Made by a program: the position numbers and the translations under genes. Positions 10,031-18,866 of a stretch of DNA of 64,000 nt are shown piece after piece. The first letter of the stretch is position 1. Each line of letters opens with the position of its first letter. Where the stretch lies: assembly GCF_040215725.1 (NCBI RefSeq), contig NZ_CP157967.1:1240001-1304000 (forward strand). Direction: 5' to 3'. The stretch comes from Rhizobium sp. ZPR4. Lineage in GTDB: Bacteria; Pseudomonadota; Alphaproteobacteria; Rhizobiales; Rhizobiaceae. The notes below the pieces were generated by a model. The model was not told the origin of the DNA, made no database searches, and worked only from the letters and a program-made list of their open reading frames with translations.

Positions 10031-10795
10031 ATGCGTATTCTTCTGACCAATGATGACGGCATTCACGCTGAAGGTCTGGCGGCATTGGAGCGTATCGCCC
10101 GTACCCTGTCTGATGACGTCTGGGTCGTCGCGCCGGAGACGGATCAGAGCGGCCTTGCTCACTCATTAAGCTTGTCCGAGCCGTTGCGCATGCGCAAAGT
10201 CTCGGACAAGCATTATGCACTCAGGGGAACGCCGACCGATTGCGTCATCATGGCGATCCGCAAGGTGCTGGATATCAAGCCCGATCTCGTGCTTTCCGGC
10301 GTCAATTCCGGCTCGAACGTCGCCGACGACGTCACCTATTCCGGAACCATCGCCGGCGCCATCGAAGGCACGCTGCAGGGCGTACGCTCCTTCGCGCTGA
10401 GCCAGGCCTATGTCTATGACAACGGTGCGCGGGTCGTTCCCTGGGAGGTGGCGGAGACCCATGCCCCGGCCTTGCTTAACAAGCTGATGAATGTCGATCT
10501 GCCTGACGGTACCTTCCTCAATCTGAATTTTCCGAATTGCCGTCCCGACGAAGTCGACGGAGCGGAAGTGACCGCACAGGGCAATCTTGCCTTCAATGTG
10601 CAGGTCGAGGAGCGGGCCGACGGCCGCGGCTTCCCTTACTATTGGCTTCGCTTCGGCGAGCGGAGTGGTATCTTCCGTCCGGGGACTGATATTCAGGCGT
10701 TGAAACAAAATCGTATTTCGGTAACGCCTTTGAAACTCGATTTGACGGATTATTCGGCGCAAGACCGCGTGGCGCGGGCGCTCGGTATGGAGTAG
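10031..10795 (+). CDS. surE: 5'/3'-nucleotidase SurE
   Basis: Metal-dependent survival-protein phosphatase acting on nucleoside monophosphates. The 254-residue product starts [16 protein letters not shown] with the diagnostic metal-binding Asp8-Asp9. The active-site loop [20 protein letters not shown] lies about residues 95-114. The ATG is preceded by GAGCGGTGGGGCG. pcm begins 4 bp after the stop. The surE-pcm-nlpD order matches the enterobacterial surE-pcm-nlpD-rpoS locus, without rpoS. Confidence 0.95.
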   Translation: MRILLTNDDGIHAEGLAALERIARTLSDDVWVVAPETDQSGLAHSLSLSEPLRMRKVSDKHYALRGTPTDCVIMAIRKVLDIKPDLVLSGVNSGSNVADDVTYSGTIAGAIEGTLQGVRSFALSQAYVYDNGARVVPWEVAETHAPALLNKLMNVDLPDGTFLNLNFPNCRPDEVDGAEVTAQGNLAFNVQVEERADGRGFPYYWLRFGERSGIFRPGTDIQALKQNRISVTPLKLDLTDYSAQDRVARALGME

Positions 10796-10799
10796 CGGA

Positions 10800-11453
10800 T
10801 TGACACCTCGTTTGGTGGAAAAGGAAGGCTTTGCGGCCGTGGTTCTGCGGTTGCGGGCGGAAGGCATATTGGACATCGATCTGATGACGGCGGTCGAGCA
10901 GACGCCGCGCCTGCCTTTCGTGCCGGCGCAATTTGGCGATGATGCCTATTCCAGCCGGACGATTCCGATTGATTGCGGCGCCTTCATGGAGGGCATTGAT
11001 CTCGTCGTGCGTATTCTCCACGGATTGAAGATCAAGCCCGGTCATCGCGTTCTCGAAATTGGGACGGGCAGCGGCTTTACCGCCGCGGTCATGGGACGAA
11101 TCGTCGAGCGCGTATTGACCGTCGATCGCTATAAGACGCTGACGACTTCGGCTCAGCAGCGCATGGATGCGCTCGGCCTGCGCAATGTCATCATCCGCCA
11201 GGCCGATGGCAGCGCCGGTCTGCCGGGCGAGGGCACCTTCGACCGTATCCTGGTCACCGCGGCCTTCACGACGATGCCGCGGTTCTATGCCGAGCAGCTG
11301 GTGTCCGGCGGCTCGATGATAGCCCCGCTTATCGTCGATGACCGTACTTGCCGCCTGGTTCGCTTGACAAAGACCGGCAGTCGATTCGAGCGCGAAGAAT
11401 TATTCGACGTTCCCTACCAGCCCATCGTGCCTCTTCTCGCCTCCTATCTTTGA
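10800..11453 (+). CDS. pcm: Protein-L-isoaspartate O-methyltransferase
   Basis: SAM-dependent repair enzyme that methylates L-isoaspartyl residues in aged proteins. The product is 217 residues with a TTG start at 10800, placed just after the surE stop (4-bp gap). The SAM-binding glycine motif LEIGTGSGFTAAVMG lies about residues 84-98, and the substrate-side segment FVPAQFGDDAYSS at about 39-51. No alternative ATG would keep the N-terminal helix. The tight surE-pcm spacing supports cotranscription. Confidence 0.9.
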   Translation: MTPRLVEKEGFAAVVLRLRAEGILDIDLMTAVEQTPRLPFVPAQFGDDAYSSRTIPIDCGAFMEGIDLVVRILHGLKIKPGHRVLEIGTGSGFTAAVMGRIVERVLTVDRYKTLTTSAQQRMDALGLRNVIIRQADGSAGLPGEGTFDRILVTAAFTTMPRFYAEQLVSGGSMIAPLIVDDRTCRLVRLTKTGSRFEREELFDVPYQPIVPLLASYL

Positions 11454-11620
11454 GGCTGAGTTCGGGCGGATGCCCGTGAAACAGGCGCTTTGAGCCGTTT
11501 CATTTTCTATGGTTAGCAATTCCTCAAAAAAACACATGCCGCACCAGTGCTTTAACCGCATGGTAAGATTAACGCGCTTTAATCGACCCATAATCGGTTG
11601 CGTCTTAAGTGGGTCGAGTC

Positions 11621-13315
11621 ATGGGTTTCAGTCTTTCTTCAAACTACGGTAAATCGGCAGGGAAAGTCCTGGTGGCCATCCTCCTGGCGAGCACTGCAAC
11701 AGCTTGTAGTTCAGACACGACCCGTTTCAGCGGGCTCTTCAATAAAACGGACAATGTGACGACGGGGTCGATCAATCGCCGCGGCCTCAATGGTCCGAAT
11801 GGTGATCCGGTGCCGCGCGCCGATGTTGCTCAGGCGGGCGGTTACGGCCAGCAGGATTATTCGCAGCAGAGTGCACCGGTGTCGCAACCATATCCGAACT
11901 CTCCGGCTCGCTATAATCCATCTTATTCCAGCGCACGGGCATCGACCGCGCCTGTCGCAATACAGCGCACCGATCTTGCTGCTCCGAGCGCTTCCGCCAG
12001 CGCCGGCAGTCCTCGTCGGGTGCAGCAGGCGGAATCGGAGGCGATGGCGCAACCGTTCCCAGCATCGCGCAACAACAACGGCTCCCGCGCCGCACCGGCA
12101 CTTGCTCCCGACACCATGTCGACGGGCACGATCAAGGCCGCTGCCGCGCCGCAGATGTCGCCCGGCTGGACTACGGTCAATGCGCCGAGCGTGACGCTGC
12201 ATCAGGGTGAGAATATCGCGCTTCTTTCGCGCCGCTACGGCGTTCCGGAAAAGGAAATCCTGCGCGCGAACGGCCTGCGCAATGGCGCCGGCGCGCAACC
12301 AGGCCAGCAGATCGTCATCCCGACGATGAATGGCGCAGGTGTCTCAGGTCCGGCCAAGATGGCCTCTGAGGCGACGGACCTTTCCAAGGGCGGCAAGATG
12401 CCCGGCCCGGCCAAGGCGCCGCAGCAGGAAGCGCTCGCGCTGCCGTCCGGCAACCAGATGCGCGGCAAGTCCCAGGCTGGCCTTGCCGATCCCAACAAGC
12501 TTGCCGCAGGCAATGGCAAAGGCCCGACGCCAAAGGGTACCTATGTCGTCAAGCCGGGCGATTCGCTGGCGAGAATTGCCAAGGAAAGCGGCGTCTCCGT
12601 CGCCGAACTGAAGCGCGCGAACAACATGCAAGCCGGCGATAGCATTCGCATCGGGCAGGCGCTGGCATTGCCGCATGGTGGGGTTGCTTCGGCGGATCCG
12701 GTCAAGACCGCTTCGATTGAGCCGCAGAAGGCGTCGGTTAAGCCGGGCGCGCTCCCCGTCGAGCCGAAGCAGGCTGCTGCCGATCCGATTGCCAAGCAGG
12801 CGCCCAAGGTTGTTGCCCATGCCGATGCGGCACCCGACGCCGCTGCCAAGCCGAAGGAAGTTGCCTCCGCCTCGCCGAGCCAGTCCATCAACGATGCTGC
12901 CAAGTCCGATGCGCAGGCGGATGCGCCTGAGGCAACCGGTATCGGCAAGTATCGCTGGCCGGTCCGCGGCGCTGTCGTCGCCGGCTATGGCTCCAACGTC
13001 AATGGCAGCCGTAACGACGGTATCGACATTTCCGTTCCCGAGGGTACGCCGATCAAGGCTGCCGAAAACGGTGTGGTCATCTATGCCGGCAACGGCCTGA
13101 AGGAACTCGGCAACACGGTCCTCGTCCGCCACGACGACGGCACGGTCACGGTCTACGGCCACGCCGATGCGCTCAGCGTGACCCGCGGCCAGAAGGTCCA
13201 GCGCGGTCAGACGCTGGCAACATCGGGCATGAGCGGCAATGTCAGCCAGCCGCAGCTGCACTTCGAAGTCCGCAAGAATTCGGCTCCGGTCAACCCAATG
13301 ACGTTCCTTGAATAG
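11621..13315 (+). CDS. NlpD-like lipoprotein: two LysM domains and a degenerate LytM/M23 domain
   Basis: Predicted outer-membrane lipoprotein of 564 residues. The signal peptide (VLVAILLASTATAC) ends at a lipidated Cys near residue 29. LysM domains lie at about 190-231 and 306-350 and a LytM/M23 domain at about 445-564. The metal-ligand positions are altered: the first His motif reads RNDGIDIS and the last reads QLHFEVR, so two zinc ligands are Asn and Gln. This is the NlpD/EnvC pattern of inactive LytM proteins that activate cell-wall amidases, rather than an active endopeptidase. ATG 11621 is preferred; GTG 11609 is in frame. Its place after surE-pcm supports the NlpD assignment. Confidence 0.85.
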   Translation: MGFSLSSNYGKSAGKVLVAILLASTATACSSDTTRFSGLFNKTDNVTTGSINRRGLNGPNGDPVPRADVAQAGGYGQQDYSQQSAPVSQPYPNSPARYNPSYSSARASTAPVAIQRTDLAAPSASASAGSPRRVQQAESEAMAQPFPASRNNNGSRAAPALAPDTMSTGTIKAAAAPQMSPGWTTVNAPSVTLHQGENIALLSRRYGVPEKEILRANGLRNGAGAQPGQQIVIPTMNGAGVSGPAKMASEATDLSKGGKMPGPAKAPQQEALALPSGNQMRGKSQAGLADPNKLAAGNGKGPTPKGTYVVKPGDSLARIAKESGVSVAELKRANNMQAGDSIRIGQALALPHGGVASADPVKTASIEPQKASVKPGALPVEPKQAAADPIAKQAPKVVAHADAAPDAAAKPKEVASASPSQSINDAAKSDAQADAPEATGIGKYRWPVRGAVVAGYGSNVNGSRNDGIDISVPEGTPIKAAENGVVIYAGNGLKELGNTVLVRHDDGTVTVYGHADALSVTRGQKVQRGQTLATSGMSGNVSQPQLHFEVRKNSAPVNPMTFLE

Positions 13316-13338
13316 GTAGTGCGTCTCAAGGACTCTGC

Positions 13339-13366
13339 AAAAAGCCCGGTCAACGCCGGGCTTTTT
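13339..13366. terminator. Bidirectional terminator between the nlpD-like gene and the DUF815 gene
   Basis: Stem AAAAAGCCCGG / CCGGGCTTTTT (13339-13349 and 13356-13366) with a 6-nt loop. It is U-rich on both strands and lies between two converging genes. Confidence 0.85.
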
Positions 13367-13391
13367 GTCGTTTATGGCTTGGTCTTGAAGA

Positions 13392-14264
13392 TCAGTCGCG
13401 GTCGAGTGTGATGCGCAGCCGGCCGCCAAGATCCTGGATATATTGCCAGGCGACACGGCCGGAGCGAGCGCCGCGCGTCGTCGCCCATTCCAGGGCCTCG
13501 TGGTGCATTCGCGCGCGATCGAGGCCAAGCTTGAAGTGATCGGCATAGGCATCGATCATCTGCAGATAGTCTTCCTGGCTGCACTTGTGGAAACCGAGCC
13601 AGAGGCCGAAGCGATCGGAGAGCGAAACCTTCTCTTCGACGGCTTCCGACGGGTTGATTGCCGTCGACTGCTCGTTTTCCATCATGTGGCGCGGCAGCAG
13701 GTGCCGACGGTTGGATGTGGCGTAAAACAGCACATTGTCTGGCCGGCCCTCGACGCCGCCGTCCAGTGCCGCTTTCAACGACTTATAGGCAGTATCGTCA
13801 TGGTCGAAGGAGAGGTCGTCGCAGAAGATGATGATGCGATGCGGTGTTGCCTTCAGGATATCCAGCAGCACCGGCAGCGAGGAAATATCCTCGCGATGCA
13901 CCTCAATCAGTTTCAGCGAAACGCCGGTCGCCCGGCGCACGTCTTCGTGCACCGCCTTGACCAGCGAGGATTTACCCATGCCGCGTGCGCCCCAGAGCAG
14001 CACGTTGTTGGCGGCAAAGCCTTCCGCGAAACGCAGCGTGTTCTCGTGCAGAATGTCGCGCACGTGATCGACGCCACGGATGAGGGTCAGCGCCACACGG
14101 TTCGGCCGCGGGACGGGTTGCAAATGAAGTCGGGCAGGGGCCCAGACGAAGCAGTCGGCGGCATTCCAGTCATTGACCGCCGGGGCCGGTCCGGCCAGAC
14201 GTTCGACAGCATCGGCAAGGCGACGGACTTCGGCAAGGATCAGGGCGTTTTGGTCTTCAGTCAC
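13392..14264 (-). CDS. DUF815-family AAA-type ATPase
   Basis: Predicted ATP-binding protein of 290 residues. The Walker A motif GARGMGKSS lies about residues 92-99 and a Walker B-like IIIFCDDLSFD near 145, which is the DUF815/AAA arrangement. Cellular role unknown. The frame extends eight codons upstream, but GTG 14264 is chosen because AGGAGGA sits 4 nt before it. The gene is alone on the minus strand between the surE operon and yajC, so it is probably monocistronic with its own promoter in the 207-bp yajC divergent region. Confidence 0.82.
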   Translation of the reverse strand: MTEDQNALILAEVRRLADAVERLAGPAPAVNDWNAADCFVWAPARLHLQPVPRPNRVALTLIRGVDHVRDILHENTLRFAEGFAANNVLLWGARGMGKSSLVKAVHEDVRRATGVSLKLIEVHREDISSLPVLLDILKATPHRIIIFCDDLSFDHDDTAYKSLKAALDGGVEGRPDNVLFYATSNRRHLLPRHMMENEQSTAINPSEAVEEKVSLSDRFGLWLGFHKCSQEDYLQMIDAYADHFKLGLDRARMHHEALEWATTRGARSGRVAWQYIQDLGGRLRITLDRD

Positions 14265-14390
14265 CGTTTCCTCCTGAATATTGAACAAGAAAGTCGTAAA
14301 ATGCGCGCGCTGTCTTGCCGGGTATCATGCTCCTTTGGGGGCTGAAAGGCTAACAGACCGGGAAAACGGTACGGTTTGCGGCTGTTTTTG

Positions 14391-14418
14391 TTGCAATCGC
14401 CATGCGCGTAACTATATT
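14391..14418 (+). promoter_or_regulatory. Candidate sigma-70 promoter of yajC-secDF
   Basis: TTGCAA (14391-14396), 16 bp, TATATT (14413-14418), about 54 bp before the yajC ATG and in the divergent gap with the DUF815 gene. Assigned by eye from hexamer match and spacing only. Confidence 0.35.
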
Positions 14419-14471
14419 CCGGCCACCTGACGCGGGGCCTTGTTCCCGCTAGGAGTTCAAGGGAGTTCTCG

Positions 14472-14819
14472 ATGTTTATCACCAACGCATATGCGCAGAG
14501 CGCAACAGATTCGGCTGCGAGTGCCTTCGGCGGTTCCGGCTTTGAAATGATCATCCTGTTTGTGCCGCTGATGGTCGTTTGGTATTTCCTTCTCATCCGC
14601 CCGCAGCGTGCGCAGGCAAAGAAGCGTGACGAGATCCTGAAGAACATTCGTCGCGGCGATCAGATTGTCACCAGCGGCATCGTCGGCAAGGTCACCAAGG
14701 TCATCGACGAAAAGGAACTGGAAGTCGAGATCGCCGAAGGCGTGCGCATCCGCGTCGTCCGCAGCGCCATTTCCGAGGTTCGCGTCAAGGGTGAGCCCGT
14801 CAAGGCAGACGCCGCGTAA
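14472..14819 (+). CDS. yajC: Preprotein translocase subunit YajC
   Basis: Small inner-membrane accessory protein of the SecDF-YajC complex that assists SecYEG-dependent export. The product is 115 residues with one membrane helix (MIILFVPLMVVWYFLLIRPQ, about 25-44) followed by the cytoplasmic YajC domain (RRGDQIVTSGIVGKV). ATG 14472 is preceded by AAGGGAGTTCTCG. secDF begins 158 bp downstream, and the two are presumably cotranscribed. Confidence 0.93.
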   Translation: MFITNAYAQSATDSAASAFGGSGFEMIILFVPLMVVWYFLLIRPQRAQAKKRDEILKNIRRGDQIVTSGIVGKVTKVIDEKELEVEIAEGVRIRVVRSAISEVRVKGEPVKADAA

Positions 14820-14977
14820 GGCACTTTACTGGAGGCGGCGCCCGGCGCCGCTGCGCATCTTCGAAATTCGGCATCGACTTTCTTGAAGGACTGTGCACAA
14901 ATTCAAGGTGTTACTGCGCCCTTTGCATTTTCTGTCGAAGGTAGGGCGCAGTAAGGAAGTCCTAATTCGAGAGAGCG

Positions 14978-17521
14978 ATGTTGCACGTCTCCTGGTGGAA
15001 GACCGCCCTAATCTGGTTCGTCGTTCTCTTGAGCGTGCTTCTGGCCGCTCCCAACCTGCTTGGCGAGCGCGCGCTTTCATCCTTTCCTGCATGGTGGGCG
15101 CATCGAAAGATCGAGCTTGGCCTCGATCTTCGCGGTGGATCGCATCTGCTGCTGAAGATCGAGCGGGGTGATGTCGAAAAAGATCGCCTGGAAAGCATCG
15201 TCGGCGATATCGCGACCCGGTTGCGCACCGTCAATGTCGCCTATTCGGGCCTCACCGGCACCGGCCGGAAGATCCAGCTTCGCGTCAGCGATCCCGCACA
15301 GGTCCAGACAGCCCTGACGGCATTGCGGCCGCTGACTGCGGGGCCGGACAAGCCGTCCGTCGCTCTGTCCCAAGGGGACAACGGCGCGCTGACGCTCGAT
15401 ATCACCGATGCCGACATCAACAGCCATGTGTCGTCGGCGATCGCCCGCGCAATAAAGGTCATCCACGCCCGTATCGCGCAACTCGACGTCGGGGAACCTT
15501 TGATCCGCCGGCAGGGATCTGACCGTATCGTCGTTCAGGTGCCTGATCTTGCTGACGCGCAGCGGTTGAAAAACCTTCTCGGCCAGCCGGCCAAACTCAG
15601 TTTCCGCCTTATCGATCAGTCGATGTCGGTGCAGGACGCCATGGACAAGCAGCCTCCTGCCGGGTCCGATGTGCTGTTTTCCGAAGACGATCCGCCCGTC
15701 GGCTATCTCGTGCAGCGGCAGCCGCTGCTCTCGAACGTCGATTTTTCCGATGCCATCGCGAGCGTTGACAATCAAAAGGGCGAGGGTGCCGTCTCGGTCA
15801 AGTTGACCCCGGAGGCAACGCATCGCTTCGCGCAGGCAACCGCGAGCAATCTCGGCAAGATCATCGTCGTCGTGCTTGACGATCAGGTCATCTCCGCCGC
15901 TTCTCTGAAGACGGTTATCGCAACAGGCGAGATCGATGTTCCAGGAGATTTCACCGCCCAGGGGGCACAGGATCTCGCCATCATGGTCAAGAGCGGGCCG
16001 CTGCCCGCGACGCTGACGACAGTCGAGGAGCGCACCATTCAGCCGGGTCTCGGCGGTGAGACGGCGCGTTATGGCCTGATTGCCTGCATTGCCGCGGCGG
16101 TCTTTGTCGCCGCGTTGATGATCGGCTTCTATCGCCTGCTCGGCATCATCGCGACCATCTCGCTCGTCATCAACATGGTCATGGTAGCAGCACTCATGGG
16201 CCTGCTCGGCATAACGCTGACCTTGCCCGGCGTCGCTGCCATCGTCCTCATCATCGGCATCGGCCTGGATGCGCTGGTGCTGATCTACGAGCGCGTGCGT
16301 GAGGAGGAAAAGAAGACCCATCTTCTCGTCGATGCGCTGCGTCATGGCTTCAACCGCGCGGCAGCGACCGTCGCTGACGCCAATCTGACAGTTCTGATCG
16401 TTGCGGCCATTCTTTTCTATGCGAGCACCGGCGCCGTGCGCGGCTTTGCCGCCACGCTGATGGTCGGCGTCATCTCGACGTTCTTCACTTCCTGCTTCGT
16501 CACACGGTCGCTGGTGAATATGTGGATTTCGCGCCGCAAGCCGCGCACTTTGCTTGTCGGCGTGCGCAGCGGCATTTTCGACAATGCCAATATCCGCTTT
16601 ATGGGCATCCGACGTTATACATTCACGGTATCGGCCGCCCTGTCCGTCATCACACTCATTGCCTTTGCGACGGTCGGGATGCATCTCGGCATCGATTTTG
16701 CCGGTGGGTCGATCATAGAAGTCCGCGCCAAGCAGGGCGTAGCCGATCCAGTCGACATTCAAACGCGTCTTGATGCCGTCATCCCGGGCGACGTGCGTGT
16801 CGAACGGCTCGCAGATCGTCTTGGTGCGGTGGTTCGCGTCCATGCGCAGGAGGGCGGTGAAAACGCCGAACAATCCGCCGTCTCGCTCGTTCAGGACGAA
16901 CTGGGCAGGGATTACAATTTTTCCCGCGTCGAAGTGGTTGGTCCGTCCGTGTCGGGCGAAATCACCACCACCGCCTCACTTGCCGTCCTGGCGGCGCTGG
17001 CAGCAATTCTCGTCTATATATGGCTGCGGTTCGAATGGCAGTTTGCGGTCGGCGCGATCATCGCGACGCTGCACGACGTCATCCTGACACTTGGTCTCTT
17101 CGTGCTATCAGGCATGGAATTCAATATGACCGGCATCGCCGCGATCCTCACCATTGTCGGCTACTCGCTGAACGATACGGTGGTTGTCTATGACCGAATG
17201 CGCGAGAACCTCAAGCGCTACTCGCAGATGCCGCTGCCGATTCTGATCGACGCCTCCATCAATCAGACACTATCTCGTACCATTTTGACATCGGCGACAA
17301 CGCTTCTGGCGCTGCTCGCGCTCTACATTTTCGGCGGCGAGGTGATACGTGCCTTCACCTTCGTTCTGCTTTTCGGCGTCGCTATCGGCACTTTTTCGTC
17401 GATTTATATTGCGGCGCCTGTGCTGATCCTGTTCAAGCTGCGTCCGGACAAGTTCCAGACCGGCGGCGAAAGCAATGGACCCGCGGCCGGCAATATCCAG
17501 TCAGGCAAACCAGCGGTGTGA
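14978..17521 (+). CDS. secDF: Fused protein translocase subunit SecDF
   Basis: A single 847-residue polypeptide combining SecD (about 1-530) and SecF (about 535-830), the proton-driven RND-type motor that pulls preproteins out of SecYEG on the periplasmic side. SecD signature GLDLRGGSHLLL is near residue 48 and the SecF signature HLGIDFAGGSIIEV is near 568. Each half has its set of six hydrophobic segments. Two-gene secD/secF arrangements are commoner in enterics; a fused form is known in several lineages including rhizobia. The Mth938-domain gene starts 4 bp after the stop. Confidence 0.95.
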   Translation: MLHVSWWKTALIWFVVLLSVLLAAPNLLGERALSSFPAWWAHRKIELGLDLRGGSHLLLKIERGDVEKDRLESIVGDIATRLRTVNVAYSGLTGTGRKIQLRVSDPAQVQTALTALRPLTAGPDKPSVALSQGDNGALTLDITDADINSHVSSAIARAIKVIHARIAQLDVGEPLIRRQGSDRIVVQVPDLADAQRLKNLLGQPAKLSFRLIDQSMSVQDAMDKQPPAGSDVLFSEDDPPVGYLVQRQPLLSNVDFSDAIASVDNQKGEGAVSVKLTPEATHRFAQATASNLGKIIVVVLDDQVISAASLKTVIATGEIDVPGDFTAQGAQDLAIMVKSGPLPATLTTVEERTIQPGLGGETARYGLIACIAAAVFVAALMIGFYRLLGIIATISLVINMVMVAALMGLLGITLTLPGVAAIVLIIGIGLDALVLIYERVREEEKKTHLLVDALRHGFNRAAATVADANLTVLIVAAILFYASTGAVRGFAATLMVGVISTFFTSCFVTRSLVNMWISRRKPRTLLVGVRSGIFDNANIRFMGIRRYTFTVSAALSVITLIAFATVGMHLGIDFAGGSIIEVRAKQGVADPVDIQTRLDAVIPGDVRVERLADRLGAVVRVHAQEGGENAEQSAVSLVQDELGRDYNFSRVEVVGPSVSGEITTTASLAVLAALAAILVYIWLRFEWQFAVGAIIATLHDVILTLGLFVLSGMEFNMTGIAAILTIVGYSLNDTVVVYDRMRENLKRYSQMPLPILIDASINQTLSRTILTSATTLLALLALYIFGGEVIRAFTFVLLFGVAIGTFSSIYIAAPVLILFKLRPDKFQTGGESNGPAAGNIQSGKPAV

Positions 17522-17525
17522 TACA

Positions 17526-17912
17526 GTGGCAAAAGGTATAGAAATCCGTAACGCGCATTTTCCCGGGCGCGCACCGATCGACGCTTACGGCAATGGCGGC
17601 TTCCGCTTTGCCGACATGTCACATCGCGGCTCTCTGCTCTGCCTGCCTTCCGGAATCTATGGCTGGGACATGCTGCAGGGTGATGCGCTGACGCCGGATC
17701 GCTTCCAGAAGGTTCTCGATGAGGCCGCAGAGATCGAAGTGCTGCTCGTCGGCACCGGCACGGAGCTGCGTCCACTGCCGGCCGAGCTCAAGGCTGCTTT
17801 GCGCGCCAAGCAGATTTCCTCCGACCCGATGAGCACCGGGGCCGCCGTGCGCACCTTCAATATCATGCTCTCCGAATCGCGTGCCGTGGCTGCGGCGCTG
17901 ATCGCCGTCTGA
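17526..17912 (+). CDS. Mth938-domain protein (NDUFAF3-like)
   Basis: A 128-residue cytosolic protein of the Mth938-like family, whose mitochondrial relative NDUFAF3 is a complex I assembly factor. The conserved centre EVLLVGTGTELRPLPAELKA lies about 72-91. The GTG at 17526 is 4 bp after the secDF stop; the frame is open inside secDF, but that part is out-of-phase secDF sequence. The phytoene synthase-like gene follows after 17 bp. The bacterial role is unproven. The position next to secDF and an NDUFAF6-like gene suggests a membrane-protein or complex I assembly role. Confidence 0.82.
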   Translation: MAKGIEIRNAHFPGRAPIDAYGNGGFRFADMSHRGSLLCLPSGIYGWDMLQGDALTPDRFQKVLDEAAEIEVLLVGTGTELRPLPAELKAALRAKQISSDPMSTGAAVRTFNIMLSESRAVAAALIAV

Positions 17913-17929
17913 CCTTCGGATCGAAGAGT

Positions 17930-18790
17930 ATGACGACATCAGCTACGCCCCGTAGCAACCGGGACATCTGCCTTGCCACGCTTCGCGACACCGATCGCGA
18001 TCGCTACCTCGCATGCCTGCTGGCGCCGGAGGAGAAACGTCCCGCACTTGCGGCGCTCTATGCCTTCAATGCCGAACTGGCCCGCGTGCGCGATCTCGTG
18101 CATGAGCCGCTGCCCGGCGAAGTACGCATGCAATATTGGCGCGATCTCCTCGAGGGACAGTCTCACGGATCGAGCGAAGCCAATCCGCTCGCTTCCGAGC
18201 TTCTGACCGCAATCGAAGAGTATCGCTTGCCGCGCCAGACACTGATCGACATGATCGATGCCCGCATCTTCGATCTTTACGATGACCCGATGGAAAGCCG
18301 CAGCAGCCTGGAAGGCTATGCCGGCGAGACTGCGTCAGCCCTCATTCAGCTTGCAAGCCTGGTCTTGTCCGCCGACGAGGCGAAGCGCTCCGCCGATGCA
18401 GCCGGCCATGCCGGCGTAGCACAGGCAATCGCCGGCCTGTTGCTCCTGATGCCGCTCAATCGCCATCGCGGCCAGCTCTACCTTCCGCTGGAGATTCTGG
18501 CGGCCACCGGGCTCGATCACGACAGTTTTCTTGCTGGCGAAGACAAACCGCGTATTTCGGCGGCGATCGAAGCCTTTGCTGGTCTTGGTCGCGAGCATCT
18601 GGCCAAGGCAAGGGCTGCGGGCGCCATACCGCCGGCCGTGTTCCCCGCCTATTTGCCGGCTACCTTGGCAGAGCCTGTCTTGAAGAAGGCGCAGAAGCTC
18701 GGTGCCGGCATCTTCGATCAACCCCTGGCACTCCCGCAATGGCGCCGGCAATTGCGCATGGCGATAGCGTCGATCACAAAGAAACTCTAA
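17930..18790 (+). CDS. Squalene/phytoene synthase-family protein, NDUFAF6-like
   Basis: A 286-residue all-helical prenyltransferase-fold protein. The start of the fold reads YLACLLAPEEKRPALAALYA followed by FNAELARVRDLVHE, and RMQYWRDLLEG follows near residue 65. The first Asp-rich metal motif (DDxxD) of true phytoene synthases is replaced by RVRDLVHE, so condensation activity is doubtful. From memory the sequence resembles human NDUFAF6, a complex I assembly factor of this fold. It follows the Mth938 gene by 17 bp, likely in one operon with secDF. A product involved in hopanoid or carotenoid synthesis is the alternative, but no such genes are nearby. Confidence 0.8.
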   Translation: MTTSATPRSNRDICLATLRDTDRDRYLACLLAPEEKRPALAALYAFNAELARVRDLVHEPLPGEVRMQYWRDLLEGQSHGSSEANPLASELLTAIEEYRLPRQTLIDMIDARIFDLYDDPMESRSSLEGYAGETASALIQLASLVLSADEAKRSADAAGHAGVAQAIAGLLLLMPLNRHRGQLYLPLEILAATGLDHDSFLAGEDKPRISAAIEAFAGLGREHLAKARAAGAIPPAVFPAYLPATLAEPVLKKAQKLGAGIFDQPLALPQWRRQLRMAIASITKKL

Positions 18791-18866
18791 AATACACCAA
18801 GCTCGCACAAGTCTCGTCGTTTATGGAGATGGCGGGCACTTGATTTGCATTTCAGGGGGATCTGCT

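Noticed and set aside
7028..10162. A 1044-codon minus-strand open frame across tatB, tatC and serS
   Set aside because: It runs antisense to three well-supported genes, crosses their boundaries and shows no domain or ribosome-binding site.
15077..16873. A 598-codon minus-strand open frame within secDF
   Set aside because: Antisense to conserved SecDF sequence; composition is that of a shadow frame.
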